Below are positions 1-12,849 of a DNA stretch of 64,000 bases, in pieces. Positions within the stretch are counted from its first letter, which is position 1, and each line of letters opens with the position of its first letter. Under the pieces are notes generated by a model that was given only the letters and a program-made list of their open reading frames with translations, was not told the origin of the DNA and did not search any database. A program made the translations under genes and the position numbers. The stretch spans positions 1,606,314 through 1,670,313 of the forward strand of contig NW_019091376.1 in the NCBI RefSeq assembly GCF_001949145.1, read 5' to 3'. The DNA comes from Acanthaster planci (taxonomy: Eukaryota; Echinodermata; Asteroidea; Valvatida; Acanthasteridae).

Positions 1-965
1 TTACAAAGTATCCCTAAAACATTCCAAAGATACATGTTTTCAAATGACTTCAGTGCCTGCTATGGAACAGCAAGGCCGCGTTAGCTTGCACGCAAAATGC
101 GCGTGCATTGTAGTACGAAGGGCGATTGCTCACTCCGAGAATTCCCACTTCGTTTACTTCGCACGTAATCGGACCTCGTGGTGCATATAATGTCACGGAT
201 GCAGCAAGGTCAATTACACGACTCCGTGACGTGTTTTTGTTGAGTGTCAGGCAATCACACAAGGAAGAGCAATAGCGCTTATACATCAGTTTAAAGTGAA
301 TGTATACACAATCTACTAGATTGTTCGCCTTGCCAGTTACACATACATGCACAGAAATGTCATTTAAACGCAGGCCTACATGTGTAACATTTGGTGGGTT
401 TGTAGCTCTACGGGTTTATGCAAAAATGATGATACATTATGCTTCTGGTTTCTCCGTGTCATTTTGGAATCTCTCGATCAGCCCAGTTCCCAAATACCTC
501 TGTGCATTTTTCTCTATATTCAATAATTCATCCCATTCACTGCATTAGCTTATTCTCATCGTTGAAATGATATATCCTCATTTGACGAGGGACATGAACT
601 TTACTTTGTATTTGGTGGTAATCATCAATAGGACGCAATACCCCTCCAATGTCGTCGTATACGTCTGCATATACCGCCGTCGTGTCAAGATATCAAGTAG
701 TGACACTTTCAGGATATGCAGTCTTGTTCTCAAAGGGTTAACTTCCTTTGACATGTAATATGATCCTGTCGTTCGCGACATGAAGGCGCATTATTTCACC
801 ACCAATTGAAAATCTGCAACCGGTCATAAACAGAAATAGGTTTTGAACAGAGCTTAGTCTAAATAAAGAGCTCCGTGATCTGCCACCACGGTGGGAGCGA
901 ATCCTACGGAAAGTAGATTGTCGAATCGTAGTCATGCTGCCAGCGCCAATGCGTCCGCCTCTTAC
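1..965. other. No gene recognised at left edge
   Basis: Open frames here are short and show no domain I recognise. The minus-strand frame at 50-352 has several cysteines but no convincing splice acceptor in front of it. If the exon at 966-1044 is real, this stretch is its first intron or holds an unrecognised exon. Confidence 0.4.
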
Positions 966-1044
966 CATTTGCACTCACGCATATCACCGACACCATCAGC
1001 AGGCTCCAGACACAGACTCCACAACGGAGCTTGGTTTCCGCCAT
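966..1044 (-). CDS. Probable first exon of a secreted or membrane protein (signal peptide only)
   Basis: On the minus strand an ATG in a strong context (A at -3, G at +4) opens 26 codons: a short polar start, then a hydrophobic core with VWSLLMVSVI, ending VSAN. It stops at a GTAAGAGG donor in phase 1. This is a typical signal-peptide exon. The phase matches the first exons of the three CUB/LDLa genes in this window, so a further family member or another shuffled extracellular protein running off the left edge is possible. No downstream exon was found within the window. The call rests on the signal peptide, the start context and the donor alone. Confidence 0.4.
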
Positions 1045-1550
1045 GTTCACCTTTCGCACGGACCATCTGCTGCTGAAATGTATGTTGTATGACCGTACGT
1101 GCAGGGAAAATAAGCTTCCTGAATGTTTGCGGTGTTTAATCGTATGAAGGCCTAATTGTGCCAACAAATACAAACAATGCATGTCAAAGTAGATTTCGTT
1201 AAAAACGAATTTGGAAATATAGATCACTTAAAAACGAACTTTTGAATGTGACACATATTCTCATAAAACGAACTTTGAGAATATATTGAAAATGCGTACG
1301 TTGTGGCACTCGTGGGCTTTCGTCGATTTGTAGACAAGAACACTGATAGCATTAGGCGGCAGTATGAAAACGAAGCGGATATCTGCTTATTTCTGAATAC
1401 TCTCAAGAAAATGCTGATCTGTTGAAACAGAATAACTCACAAGCAGCAAAAGGCATGTGTGTCGTTGTCGTCTTTTTCCCATAATGCACGTTTCCTTTGT
1501 TCCACATCAGTTTATTTGATGTCTAAAGATTCTGAACATACTTGCCGAAC

Positions 1551-2929
1551 GCCGAGGGCAGAGTTGTAATTACTTGAGTTAGTGACTCGACTCGGGTCAG
1601 GCTTGAGCCAGATTTTTTTCGACTCGATTACACTCGGTCCTGACGGGTAAGTAACCCGACTCGAGTCACAGGGAGCAAATGACTCGACTCGAGTCCCTCA
1701 TCAGAAGACTCCACTCTAGTAAAAAATTAGTAAGAGTCGAGTCCTGAAAATGAAATTAAACCTCTTTGCGAAAAACAAATATTTATAATGACTTACATTG
1801 CCGGTTCATGATTTTCATGTCATCTGTTTTTCCCATCAAGGGTAAGCTGTGGTACGACCACATGTAGGCCTACAGTGTAAACCAGAGGTAAATTTAATAA
1901 TGCAAAAACAAAATACTTCTCTTGTTTTTATTTATCGTATTGTGCTCAAATGTTTGGGACTCGAATAAAGCCTGAAAGTGAAAGGTCACGCAGCAAGCTT
2001 CCGGAACCCTCGCGCAGTCTGTCTGCGTATATTTTACATTGGCCGTCCTATCACATCTGATGATTTTTGAAGAATGATTTCTAATTGAAACCAGCCCAAG
2101 AAACACTCATTTCGAAATTTTCCCTTTCTCCTCCTCAAATAATATTTAGGAAAAGTCATCTGGAGACGGGTAAAAAACAAATTTCCTTAACGACCTTCCA
2201 CTTCCGGCATTATCGTTCCTAGGTCTCCTTGTTCATGCACGTTTATTTTCATTCCTCGTGCTTACGTGGAAACGAGATTGTACAACGTTGCAAAGATTTA
2301 CCTACCTGCGGTCGATGAGTTTCAGATGCCGTTCACTTGGGGTGACGCAGTTCTTGTCAGCGAAGGTTAGATTATACGTGGAATTTTTCGTAAAAACACG
2401 TTATTGCTTTAAGTATATTTCCTTATATATTTCAAAATCCTTAAGATATTTTGGTCTGTTTTTGTTGTGGTTTTTACCGAAAGACTACCATAAAGTGTAA
2501 TTCCGAAGCCCACCGAATTGCACTCTGCTTCATTTATTTTGGATTTTCGAAATAGGTAAATGATGATGGGTAAATATTTGGCAGGATGTTTCTCTTTTAG
2601 GTCAGGTCATTCTTCCGTTTCTATATCTTTTGCAAAGGCCTTTTTACGAGTAGAGTTTTTAAGAAGTAACTGAACGAAAAAATATTACAAATTCTAAAAT
2701 TTCTACACGTTCTTTTTCTTATCCAATGGTTCCGGAAGCACGCCGTAAGGGGTCAGCTTTCAGGCTCAATTGACTTGAGCTGAATACTTGACTCGACTCG
2801 ACTTTTTGTCTATAGACTCGACTTGTCTCAAATCACTACGTCACAATGACTCGCCGCGAGTCCCTATATATGTTACAATGATCACTCGAGTCATAAAAAT
2901 AAGTGACGTGTTACAACTCTGCTCGAGGG
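1551..2929. mobile_element. Non-autonomous hAT-like DNA transposon
   Basis: The element (1559-2921) starts CAGAGTTGTAA and ends with its complement, TTACAACTCTG. Behind each end lies a stretch rich in GACTCGA/TCGAGTC words (about 1575-1740 and 2770-2905). Flanking 8-mers GCCGAGGG (1551-1558) and CTCGAGGG (2922-2929) agree at 6 of 8 positions, as expected for an aged 8-bp target duplication, the hAT hallmark. No transposase frame was recognised inside, so it is probably a deletion derivative. Confidence 0.7.
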
Positions 2930-5753
2930 AAACACTTTACCTAAAATGGAAGTGCTTAGAATACTTACAACCTCTTTACTGGATGTTTAATGTTTTCCTT
3001 TTGTATTTGTTGACATATGTTTTAGTAATACCAGTTTGTCATGCCAGTGAAGCGTTAACTATTAAAAGCGTCCTCGTTCCCCCCCCCGTTACCGCTTCCA
3101 TAACTGTGATTGATACAAGTACACGTAGATGTTGCTCAATGATTACCCAATGTCAGCAGTATGACACTTGCACTGTTCCTGGTTCGAGCGCGAGCCTGCC
3201 ATAAGCGTACACATTGCTTTGGGTTTCCTTCGCCAAATTCCTCCTCATGAGTTGACGTCATTAGCTTATTGGATGGGATGCTGGCTAGCACACAGAGACA
3301 GACTTGGTCTCCACCGTTCGGACAACGGTCCAACTTTGATTTTTAAATCGGATCCTTGAATAGGGCGACATCTTTACAGACGTGTCAGTTGGTCGGGGGA
3401 CCGAAAGATTCATTAATGTCGGGCACATCGTGTGCAAGTAGTATATAGGAAACAGTAAATCGAGAATACTCTTTTGGTGTTTGTTTGTTTGTTGGGGTGT
3501 TTGTTTGTTTGTTTGTTTGTTTGTTTGTTTGTTTGTTGGTTTGTTTGTTTGTTTGTTTGTTTGTTTGTTTGTTTGTTGGGGTGTTGGGGTGTTTGTTTGT
3601 TTGTTTGTTTGTTTTCTTTGTTGTTGGTGTTGATTTTGTGTTTTTTGTCTGTTTAGTTTGTCTTTGCTTAAAACGGTTACAACCGGGGGGGGGGGTTGGG
3701 TACAATTTTTTTGCCTGACACTTTTTGCTTGCTGGCTGGCTGGCTCGTTTTTTTGTTTTGTTTTTGTTGGTTTTTTTTTTGCTATTTTGTTTTGTTTTTT
3801 GCTTGTTTGTTTGTTCGTTCACTTCAATTTTGGATCCTTAAAATTTTAGTGATATTCAGTTCGATCTGAGCACTCGTCTGTATGATTTGAAAAATGAATT
3901 GCGATATTCACCTTTCTTACAACATAAATATTCGTGTAGGATCCTGTTTATTGAATGATCGATGTTGTGGACATAAAATATTAAACTATTTGAGGGTATA
4001 CATATTAAGTCATTTGTCGATGGCTTTTCTCTTATGCTGCATGAGTCTTGCTATATTGCGCTCACACGTCTGGTCCCATGCTTTTCCAAAAGCTCGTTGA
4101 ATTTCCTTAATAATGTCACGAGTTTTGCAGGGACACTGCAAGTGTCATTGTTACCCAGGTTTGGAGCGACGGTATGTTCATACTCCTTTTTGATGCAGTT
4201 TCACCGTTGGGCAAGTTGTTTTGGGGGTCTTTCTCTGTACATTTCTCAGGATCGTTCTCAGACCGCTGTCTGTCAAGTTTGGTTAATTAAATTCATGAAA
4301 ACATTCCAACAGGAGAATTTTATAACTAGACTGAGTATCAAATGGTGAATTGTGATTCTAATTGGAGCCTCGAGTTCATCTTCATGCCGTCTTCCTTACC
4401 TGAGAAATTACCCCTCAATTTGCGCGAGCTCAGCCAGCCGTGCCGTCCTGGAACCGACACACATCATCCTTATAATTGCGTCGACCATACATTCGGAAAA
4501 ACAACTCAAAACACCGATTAGATATAAATCTCAAACGGTTCAAGAAAGCTCCCAGTAAAGTGCATTCCTCTGCCGAAGTTGGCTAGTTTTGCCCCTCCTT
4601 AACACATCGTGATAAGAACTTGTACGTTATTGCCTTGACAGTGTACATTCAGGATACTAAATTTCCCTGACATTCGGAAACACTGTGATGAGGTTTAATT
4701 GGTGCGCTGCGTGGGTTGAAGGGCCCAGGAGATATTTTTTTTTCTAATGAAGTTCTCATAAATTCTTCTTTCGCTGTCCCTGTTAACTTGATTTTCAACT
4801 CCTTTGTGCCATTTTGGTATCCTGGCATTGTTTATGCTAATGCAAATTGGCATCATTAGGGGCAAATGTGTGACCTCATCCAAAGCAGAAAACTCAGTGT
4901 CAAAGCCAAAAATATTTCCGAATTATGGACATTGGGCTGTTATAACCATGTTGTGACAGTATGCCAGAGAGTAAAGCTTCTTCACCAATCGCCCACGAGC
5001 ACATTTTTGGCTCAACAATTTGAACAGGAATTCCCCAAACGAACAGTAGTTTTTAACCAAAAAAGGAGATCTGCTAGTTTTCTTCATCTGTAAAGGGAAG
5101 CAAAGTGTTTATTAGAAGCACTGACAAACAATCAACAGTGGAAGGGGTCATTTCCCAGGTAATTTTAAGCAAATTGGTGATTTTTTTCCCTTCCCTTCTT
5201 TCTTTGTCTTGTCTTTCTAATTTTTTTCTTTTCTTTTCTTTTCTTTTTTTCGGGGGGGCAGATTTTTTCCTGGGGCGTACTTCAAGCCCATGGATATTGA
5301 CCAAACACAGCGAACATCAACGTCACTTGCAAATGGGAAATCAGGTATGCCACTAGTATGTGTAGCGCCAGATGCAGAGAGGGCGCTGTCATCACTCGAA
5401 GATAAAGCTTTATAGCTTGTGCACGTGTGCACGTACAGCTGACACATGCAGTGAAAACTTGAGCGAGTGAAATTGCATTATTCATGTCCCCCCCGACCCT
5501 CGACGTACCTGTACGTGTAAGGGGAAACTGTGATGAGGGCATAAATTAGAATAAGTACCCTTCCTCATTTGTCATTCCGACACGTACAGGCATGCCGTAC
5601 CTGGTCTGCGTAGCAGGGCCATTGCATTATGATTGCGTCGACAAACGGAGTTTCCGCCATAATTGCTATTGCTAGCTTGTTGTGAAACTGGCCTCATACT
5701 AGGTCTGGTGAGGAATTGACGCCCTGAATTTGCTTCACTAACGTTGTACCAGC
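2930..5753. other. Intergenic, no gene recognised
   Basis: Apart from the GTTT run I see only short frames without domain signatures. The last few hundred bases should contain the promoter and 5' UTR of the plus-strand CUB/LDLa gene that starts at 5754. No TATA box or initiator could be assigned. Confidence 0.5.
3474..3630. repeat. (GTTT)n microsatellite
   Basis: A long GTTT tetranucleotide run with GTTGG interruptions, followed by T-rich sequence to about 3800. It keeps several meaningless frames open in both directions. Confidence 0.95.
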
Positions 5754-8700
5754 ATGACGACTCGTGATCAGCGTATCGTTGTCGGGCTTCTTTTGCCATT
5801 TATGCTTCTCTTTGGAGCTGGAAATGCCACCTTTGGTAAGACAGATACATGTACTAGAACTTAGAAGTACATGTACATGTAGGCCTGGGCTGGACCCGTA
5901 AATAGGGCACGACTATACATGTACTACGACGACGGAGGAGTATACATGTACGTCGAGCCGTGTTTACGGTTCTAGGCCTGGGCATGCAGGGCCTAGGGAT
6001 GCAGTCCACCAATTCAAGTGAGAATTTTTGGCCAGAGCATTAAGCATAGAAAGTACCCCTACGGTATCTTTTTAAAAAGGAGATTGTTTGGCCCACAAAA
6101 TGGTGAGATTGTGTAAATCGTTACTGGGATCAACTCCCTGGGTCTTTGAGCTGAGAGCAGAATGGAAGTTAAAAATGGTCCTACATATGTGTAGTAAGTG
6201 CTTGCGAAAGTTTAGGGTGGCACTTGAAAATGGCTGCAATCAGACTTTGGAAAAATCACTTTTTGAGGGGTGATTTTGTTTTGTGGAAATAATTAAAAGT
6301 GTAATTGGTTAAACCCGCAAAAAATCGAAAAGAAAATGAAAGATTAGGGACCAGACAATAATTTATTTGTGTTTCAGAAATCTCACGGCTGTTGGTATGC
6401 ATGTTATTGGGTCCTGAACAGTGCTGATTTTACACTGTTTTCAATAGGGCTGGAATTAGTGGATTATACCATGGAGAAATAAAACACATTTTTCTCCATG
6501 ATTATACCCCTAGGCCTGTCTCAGTAGACCGTATTTATGGGGTACCTACCCAATTTCAGTCATATTCCTGGACGTACATGTATTGCATACATTTGAAACC
6601 ATTAATGGGATGGAACCAGGCAATTTGGGGGATTGGAAAGAAATCATAGAACAGAGTCTTGTTCTTTAAATTTAACGTTTTCAAATCTTACTACGTTTGG
6701 GAATCTGACTAAAATTGGGTCCCCTGCAAATATGGTCTATTGTAGTTGGGACAGTTCCAAGTGGGATGGTCCCAGCTCCAGTGTAGTGCTTTTGTTGGGT
6801 TTATCATGAACGCTTTAATGAGAAAGTGTCATACAAGAAGGAAACCGTATGGATGAGCACTCGTATCCAGGTCTGCGTAGGTACGTGCATGCACCATGCC
6901 CAAAATCCGGACATCTCATTTTTGACCGCTGCCAAACTCTTGTGGAAATTTGCATCCGCATGAAAAACGAAATGCATTTCAGACAAATGGCTGTCGATCT
7001 TGAAAAAAATTAACTGACAGATACAAAATAATTATCAGTCTTCCAGACAGTATCACTAGTGATCTGAGGGGAATTCAACAAAAGTGTGAAAATTGGACAC
7101 AAAAATAGATTTTGGAGGATTGAAGATGGTTCCTAGTAAAAAATTAAGGTTGAAAGGTGACCATTTCTTGTCTGTAAGTTTCTTACGTCAAACTATGCTA
7201 GCACAGAAATGGCGAGCATGCACAAATAGGTCCGCACGCATGGAGATTTGTATTGCTCCGTCATTGATTTCAGCATCTTTGCCAACCAGTGGTACACATG
7301 TAGTAACGCGCATGCCCCTGCTTTATTTGCATACATGTATTTCATGGAAAGGTCGGTTGGCTTGCGGAATGATACGCAAACAAGATATGCATATGCTTCA
7401 AGTACACGTAGGTGTATATATGCATGTACTTCGTTCACAGGGTAGACCATATTAGATAACGCGTGTGGTGGCAAGTTTTCATTTTAAGTGCTGCTTTCTC
7501 TTTGTTGTTGTTCTTGAACTTTGTACTATAGAGTATATGAATGAGAATTGCGACGGCACCATTGATGCCGGCCGTTCAGGGGGTGATATGTTGTCTCAGG
7601 CGGTTACACAGTACAACAACAACGTAACCTGCACTGTCACCATCACTGCCGACGTGGATCGACGGATCTTACTCACCTTCAACAATGTTGACATCAAGGG
7701 GGACACCATTAGTGGACAGGGCTGTGACGGGGACTACCTGGAGGTTTTCGACGGGTCTGTGAATACCTTTTATCCTGACCTTGGGGTGATCTGTGGCACC
7801 AGTGCTGACAATATTGTCTCCCAATACCCTGCCATCACTTTGAGGTTCAAGACCGATGCATCCTCAACAGGGGAAGGCTTCAGCCTGTCGTATACATCAT
7901 TCACTACATCTGATATCGGTAAGCTCATCATGAACAAAAACTCTCAATACATTGTTATGTAATGTACAACTTTCCATATTGCACGCAAAGTGATATTGAT
8001 TGGACAAATTTTGTGAGGTTTTGAAAACAAATAACCACTATAGTCAAATTATATGACTGCAAAAAGCAGTTTCATAACTTATTCAGTTTTTACAGTCACG
8101 TCTACGTGTACCTGCAGCCTCAACCTACACTGTACTTCAAGGCAGCAGCGGCGGAACGATTTTCAAAGTGGGGGTATCAGCCATTAATAGGCTGATCCAT
8201 GAAGCCCCAACCCTTTATAGGCCCTGCAAAAAGTGGGGGGCCATGCCCCCCTCCCCCCGTCGAAAAAGTGGGCCAGGGGGGGGCCACTGGCCCCCCGCTT
8301 CTGCCGCCAGTGCTTCAAGCCCAAAGTTTTCTACAAGGCTGGTGCCAATCCCATCCACTTTCATTCCAGCACATTCCATCACAGTTCACTCTACCACGGA
8401 CCATTTACCCAGGGATGTGCAACTTAAGCTCAGAGCTGGTTCAATGCGTGTTACGGCCGGCACAATATTAAAGCAGAAATTAAATTGGATTATCCCCAAT
8501 AATAAAATATATATTCCTGTCTACCACTTTGTTTTCTTGCAATATTTTAAGTCAGGGTACACCCTTTCTAAAAATATGTTGCCCAAGATATTTCATCATG
8601 AGAAAAGTGTACCACAAAATTTGGGAATTTTAACCCATTAAAACTACGTTTCTGCTTGAAATCGATAAATAAAGAAGACTTATTCATCAAAACGAATAGA

Positions 8701-10719
8701 TTTAAGCACCGCATCGGCGCGTCATCTCGGCATAACCACGGCTGCACTGTACATGCTGCAACGCGTCATGTGGTCGGGAGTTTTTTTGAGAAAGTCGAGA
8801 GCGCCTGGGTAAATAGTATGTGATGGAACCAAGGTCGCACATGTGTTTGCACTGGGGCCGCTCGCAGTTGCACATCCCTGGGTAAATGGTCCGTGACTCA
8901 ACTACATCAAACTCAAGCACTTGACATGAAAATGTTGGTTTTTTGGGTTTGTTTTGTGTTTCGTTTTCTCAGTGCCCTGTGATGCAGATGAATTTGAGTG
9001 CAACAACAAGCGATGCATTGATGCCAGCCTTAGAAACGACTTCTCCAACAACTGCGGTGACAACAGTGATGAGGACTTGCTCAGTGAGTAAACTTGATAC
9101 TGAATAGACAGTCTTACCTTAAATTAAAAATGGGGGTTTATAACGTTGAAATAGATGCACAAGTCAGTTTAACTTAGCCTCAAACCTAAACTGCTTCTGT
9201 AACAATACCTGTTTTCGCAAAGGATGCATTCAAGTGCAGTAGGTCATCCAGATAGACACGAGTTAGACCAGTGCTATCCAGCTAGCTGAGAGATCGTGCT
9301 TTGAGCTTGCTCAGGACAGAAACGATCAGAACTAGAAACTAAAGCAGTCAATGATGGAATTATATCACCTGTGTGCATGGTCTATCGCATCTCACAGCTC
9401 GAGGGGGATTGCTATTTTGCATGGGCGGCCAAAGTTGCAGAAAAATGACTTCGTGTTCTTGACAGTATTGCTCTAAAATGTTTCTTTAATGTTAGAAAAT
9501 CAATCCAATTTTAATTAGTAGTTGACAGTAATGGGTATTATTTAGTGTTTTAGATTTTGAAACTCTCTTTACAGTGAGTTCTTTTTGTGTATGTGCTGAC
9601 GGGCAGTATTTCTCAACAGCTGAGTTAGGAGAGATTTTTTACATTTTCCATCTTTGATGGAGGGTGTTTCATTCATTTGATAAGCTCATCTTAAATGGCT
9701 AACTTGTCTATTTTATTTACCTGTTAATCCAAGTGAACTACTTAATGTACTTAATGCACTGAACCATGTCTTCCTTGGATGCCGTCATAGCAAGAGTGCC
9801 CTCTGTTGTCCAGGAAAGCATGTATAATTTTAAATGTGAAAAGAAGTTCACTTTTCAATGTATTTAACCAATAGGGATATCACATAATTTTCATACATTG
9901 GAGGAGAGGATAAAGTTGCCAAAAAATGTGTCATCAAAAAATTTATCGCATCTAATGTACACTTTCAGGAACCATTGAGATAATGAATAATCAGTGTTTT
10001 AGTGACTTGGTTTAATTACGAGTGTGACATTGGCAGTCTGTGGGAAATCATGGGAAACGGTATTGACACTTCAGAGAGATGACCAGCACCTATCATTCCT
10101 GTTTTGAACATCTTAACTTTGGCTATAGTGTACTGAAGTGAATACGCCACACGCACAGTTATGTGTGTGAAAGGTATTAGCATAAGAACCAGCAGTGAAC
10201 CCTGCATGTGCATACTCAATTCGTTTGTACGGCATTTACTGGCTAAGTATGGCATCACACCTCGGTGCTCCATTGGATTTGCTGGTAGAATTTGGGCAAT
10301 TAAGCACAAAGCTGCTAAATGAATGGTGCATTCTGTTTTTCCTGTCAGACATAGACATTGACGCTGATGACATCTACAACAGAGCCATTGGACTTGCCAC
10401 AGGTATAGTGGTTGCCATCATCATCGGTTGTATCGTCGTTGTGGTGCTTATCGCGGTCGGCTGTGGCTGCCTCTGCTACCACTGCTGCTGCAAGAACCAA
10501 AGGCCACAGCAGGTCTCGTACCAGGTCCTGTTGAATGCTCAGCAGGAGCAGCAGGCTTCTGTGGCTGTGCAGCCAGCCGGCCAACCGGTCCATCCCAATG
10601 GACAACTGGCCTATCCCACTGGACAACCGGCCTATCCCACTGGACAACCGGCCTACCCTGCCAGTGAGCCTGCCTACCCAGCCAACCAACAGGTGGCTTA
10701 TGCCGATCAGAAGATTTAG
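5754..10719 (+). CDS. Gene A: CUB + LDLa type I membrane protein with CCCK/PYPxGQP tail
   Basis: Four exons, 316 codons plus stop: 5754-5835, 7532-7918, 8973-9083 and 10349-10719. All junctions are GT-AG and all internal phases are 1-1. Exon 1 is a signal peptide (LLLPFMLLFGAGNA). Exon 2 (residues about 28-156) is a complete CUB domain with four cysteines and the acidic GCDGDYLEVFDG turn. Exon 3 (157-193) is an LDLa-like module with DEFEC, CID and NSDED but only four cysteines. Exon 4 gives a membrane helix (about 207-231), then the cysteine cluster CGCLCYHCCCK, likely palmitoylated, and a tail of imperfect AYPTGQP repeats ending in QKI. The gene is probably a cell-surface binding protein; its ligand is unknown. 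It is closest to gene C in domain order and tail. I know of no named orthologue. Confidence 0.88.
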
Positions 10720-12402
10720 GGTTTTCGTGTCCACTTATCTCAGGCACTGAAATCGGAGAGATGTTCATGTAGTATGCTCACTGTTGAAAACAGCGATAAC
10801 TATAATTTTCTTGTAAGACATTTGGTAGCAGTAGGTTCATACGACATAAATCAATGAAGTGTAAGTTACATTTCCGGTTTCTCAAAGAAAACGATGCTAG
10901 GATGTCATGGACATTTTTTTTGTTTGTCTGTTTGTTTTTATTCTTCAATTCTTAGATAAACCTAAGATTTCCAGTTTCATTGGATGATCCACTCACAAAT
11001 GTTAGTTGACGTGCACAGATAGTCCAGAGCATCTTCTCACTCTTGAATTTATTGTTAAGTAATTTAACTCTAACAAAAAATGTATCAACATGAGAGAAAT
11101 GAGGAATATCAGGGTTCAGTCATTCTTTAAGATATAGATGTAAAGTTAATATCGTAATTGTGTAGCACCTGTATTGTAAAAACTTTTTGACCGTCATTAA
11201 CAAGAAGTAAATGTTGTGATTACAAGATGGCGTTAATTCATTACTCCAGTTCAAAGCCCTGAAACAGTGTTGTCAAAACTTGGGTCAACTTAAGCAGTGG
11301 CTTGAAATTACAGCAAAGAAAAGATTGCAAATCTTGCAATGATGTAAACTCCATTATAATTCACTCCATTATAACAGAAACTGTCCAGGATTTGTTCGAG
11401 TTGTTTTAACTCAGCACTTAACAACTGTTGCCTGCTCTGGTGTGGGTTACAATATTTTGAACACTCGAGGGACGTGTAGCACCCCGAGGCGAAGCCGACG
11501 GCGCTGTGCGTCCCTCGGGTGTTAAAACGTAATGTCCCACACCTCACCAGTCAACAATTGTTAAATGTACAACTGGAACATCTACCGTGATGGAGCTCTG
11601 AGAATCCAATGGAGGATTGTCACAGTCTTCAGGTGATCATTTCCCAAGTCTTCAAATATTCAGTCTGTTTATGGCGATATTTACTAACAGGAGTTGAAAC
11701 TCTCACCTACATGCATGAACTTCTTTTCCTAATCTATTAATGTCTTTCACTTAAACATAGGATGCCGATGTGCTGTATGTAAATACACCGCAAGAAATGA
11801 CCAGTGAACATGTAACTGCGAATGAAATAAAATGGTGAAATGATACCCTGTTAAACGGATATCTGTGCCGCATTATCTCTTTTCGGTCGAGAGTTTGTGC
11901 TCCTTTCTTCATGACTTACAATAATGCCCAAATCGTGCGTCTTGGTGGACGTACTAGAAATTCTGCGAAAGAACCAGGATTGAAATTGTTCGAGATTCCG
12001 AAGAATGAAAGCATTCTTCAAGTTCGTGCTGTCGTTCGCAGCTATGCGTGCTTATGGATGCATATAGTGCGCGCACTGTGTGGTGTTTCCTCTCCACGGT
12101 AATGCGTTACAGAAATCAATATTCATTAGATGCTAATGAGTCGTGACAACACGTCCATTTTTACAACTGCAGACTGGACTGCCAGGAAAAACAGGTAAAA
12201 ACTGTGTTGCAAGGGAGATATTGATATGTGCCAGTTTTATTAGACTTGGTTCTGAATAGGATTCAATATGAGAACATCGGTGGAGTTAGTCTTAATGGGT
12301 TACTGCATGGGTAAATCTGTGCTAAGCACATTTCGCATAGGATTGGTAAATTATTAAAAGTGATGAGTTGAGGTGATGATAAAAATGTTGACACTGCCCT
12401 TT
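10720..12402. other. 3' flank of gene A with poly(A) signal and a palindromic element
   Basis: AATAAA at 11826-11831 is a plausible poly(A) signal, giving a 3' UTR of about 1.1 kb. A palindromic element of about 150 bp (roughly 11415-11568) lies in between; its central stem pairs CGAGGGACG with CGTCCCTCG around a GCGAAGCC loop. If the poly(A) site is right, this hairpin would lie in the 3' UTR. No further gene is seen. Confidence 0.5.
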
Positions 12403-12835
12403 AGAGGGATCCCAATATGACGCTTTTAGCGTCGATCTGCGCGCTTCCGCGTTTGAAAACGAGGCTGTGTGTGTCGGTTTCAATTCTTAATACGATCAGA
12501 CGATTGAAAGTAAGGAGTCAAGACACAAATACACTAAAGTATGTTAAATTCAGACTTTTCAGGCTGCAAACTTTTGTGGAAGAGTCTTTTAGGATGACTC
12601 GACAAGTTAAATTAAAAGAAAAAAAACCGATAATTTACTGCGAACTAACATACTTGCGATGGTCGTGTATCTTGTGCAGTGGGCGTGGTTAAAACTGAAG
12701 TGGTGTCACACTTTTGAACAGGATACTGCATGTACTGTGTCGACTCCAGGGGCGCGCGATAAAGTTCAACACAGAGAGCCTCGGTTTTGATGCGGATATG
12801 CGCAGACGGCGCTAATATTAATGTGAAATCCCTCT
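12403..12835. mobile_element. AGAGGGAT-ended MITE, copy 1
   Basis: A 433-bp element starts AGAGGGATCC and ends ATCCCTCT. It aligns over its length with 43491-43902. The flanking TTT on both sides would fit a 3-bp target duplication. It has no recognised coding capacity. It sits against the left edge of the segmental duplication and may mark where the copied gene lost its 3' exons. Confidence 0.7.
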
Positions 12836-12849
12836 TTTGACGGTCGCTT

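Noticed and set aside
50-352. Minus-strand 100-aa frame with five cysteines near the left edge
   Set aside because: No acceptor or domain pattern could be found, and it does not match CUB or LDLa.
3385-3822. Frames rich in TNKQ on minus and CLFV on plus
   Set aside because: Translation of the GTTT microsatellite, not a protein.
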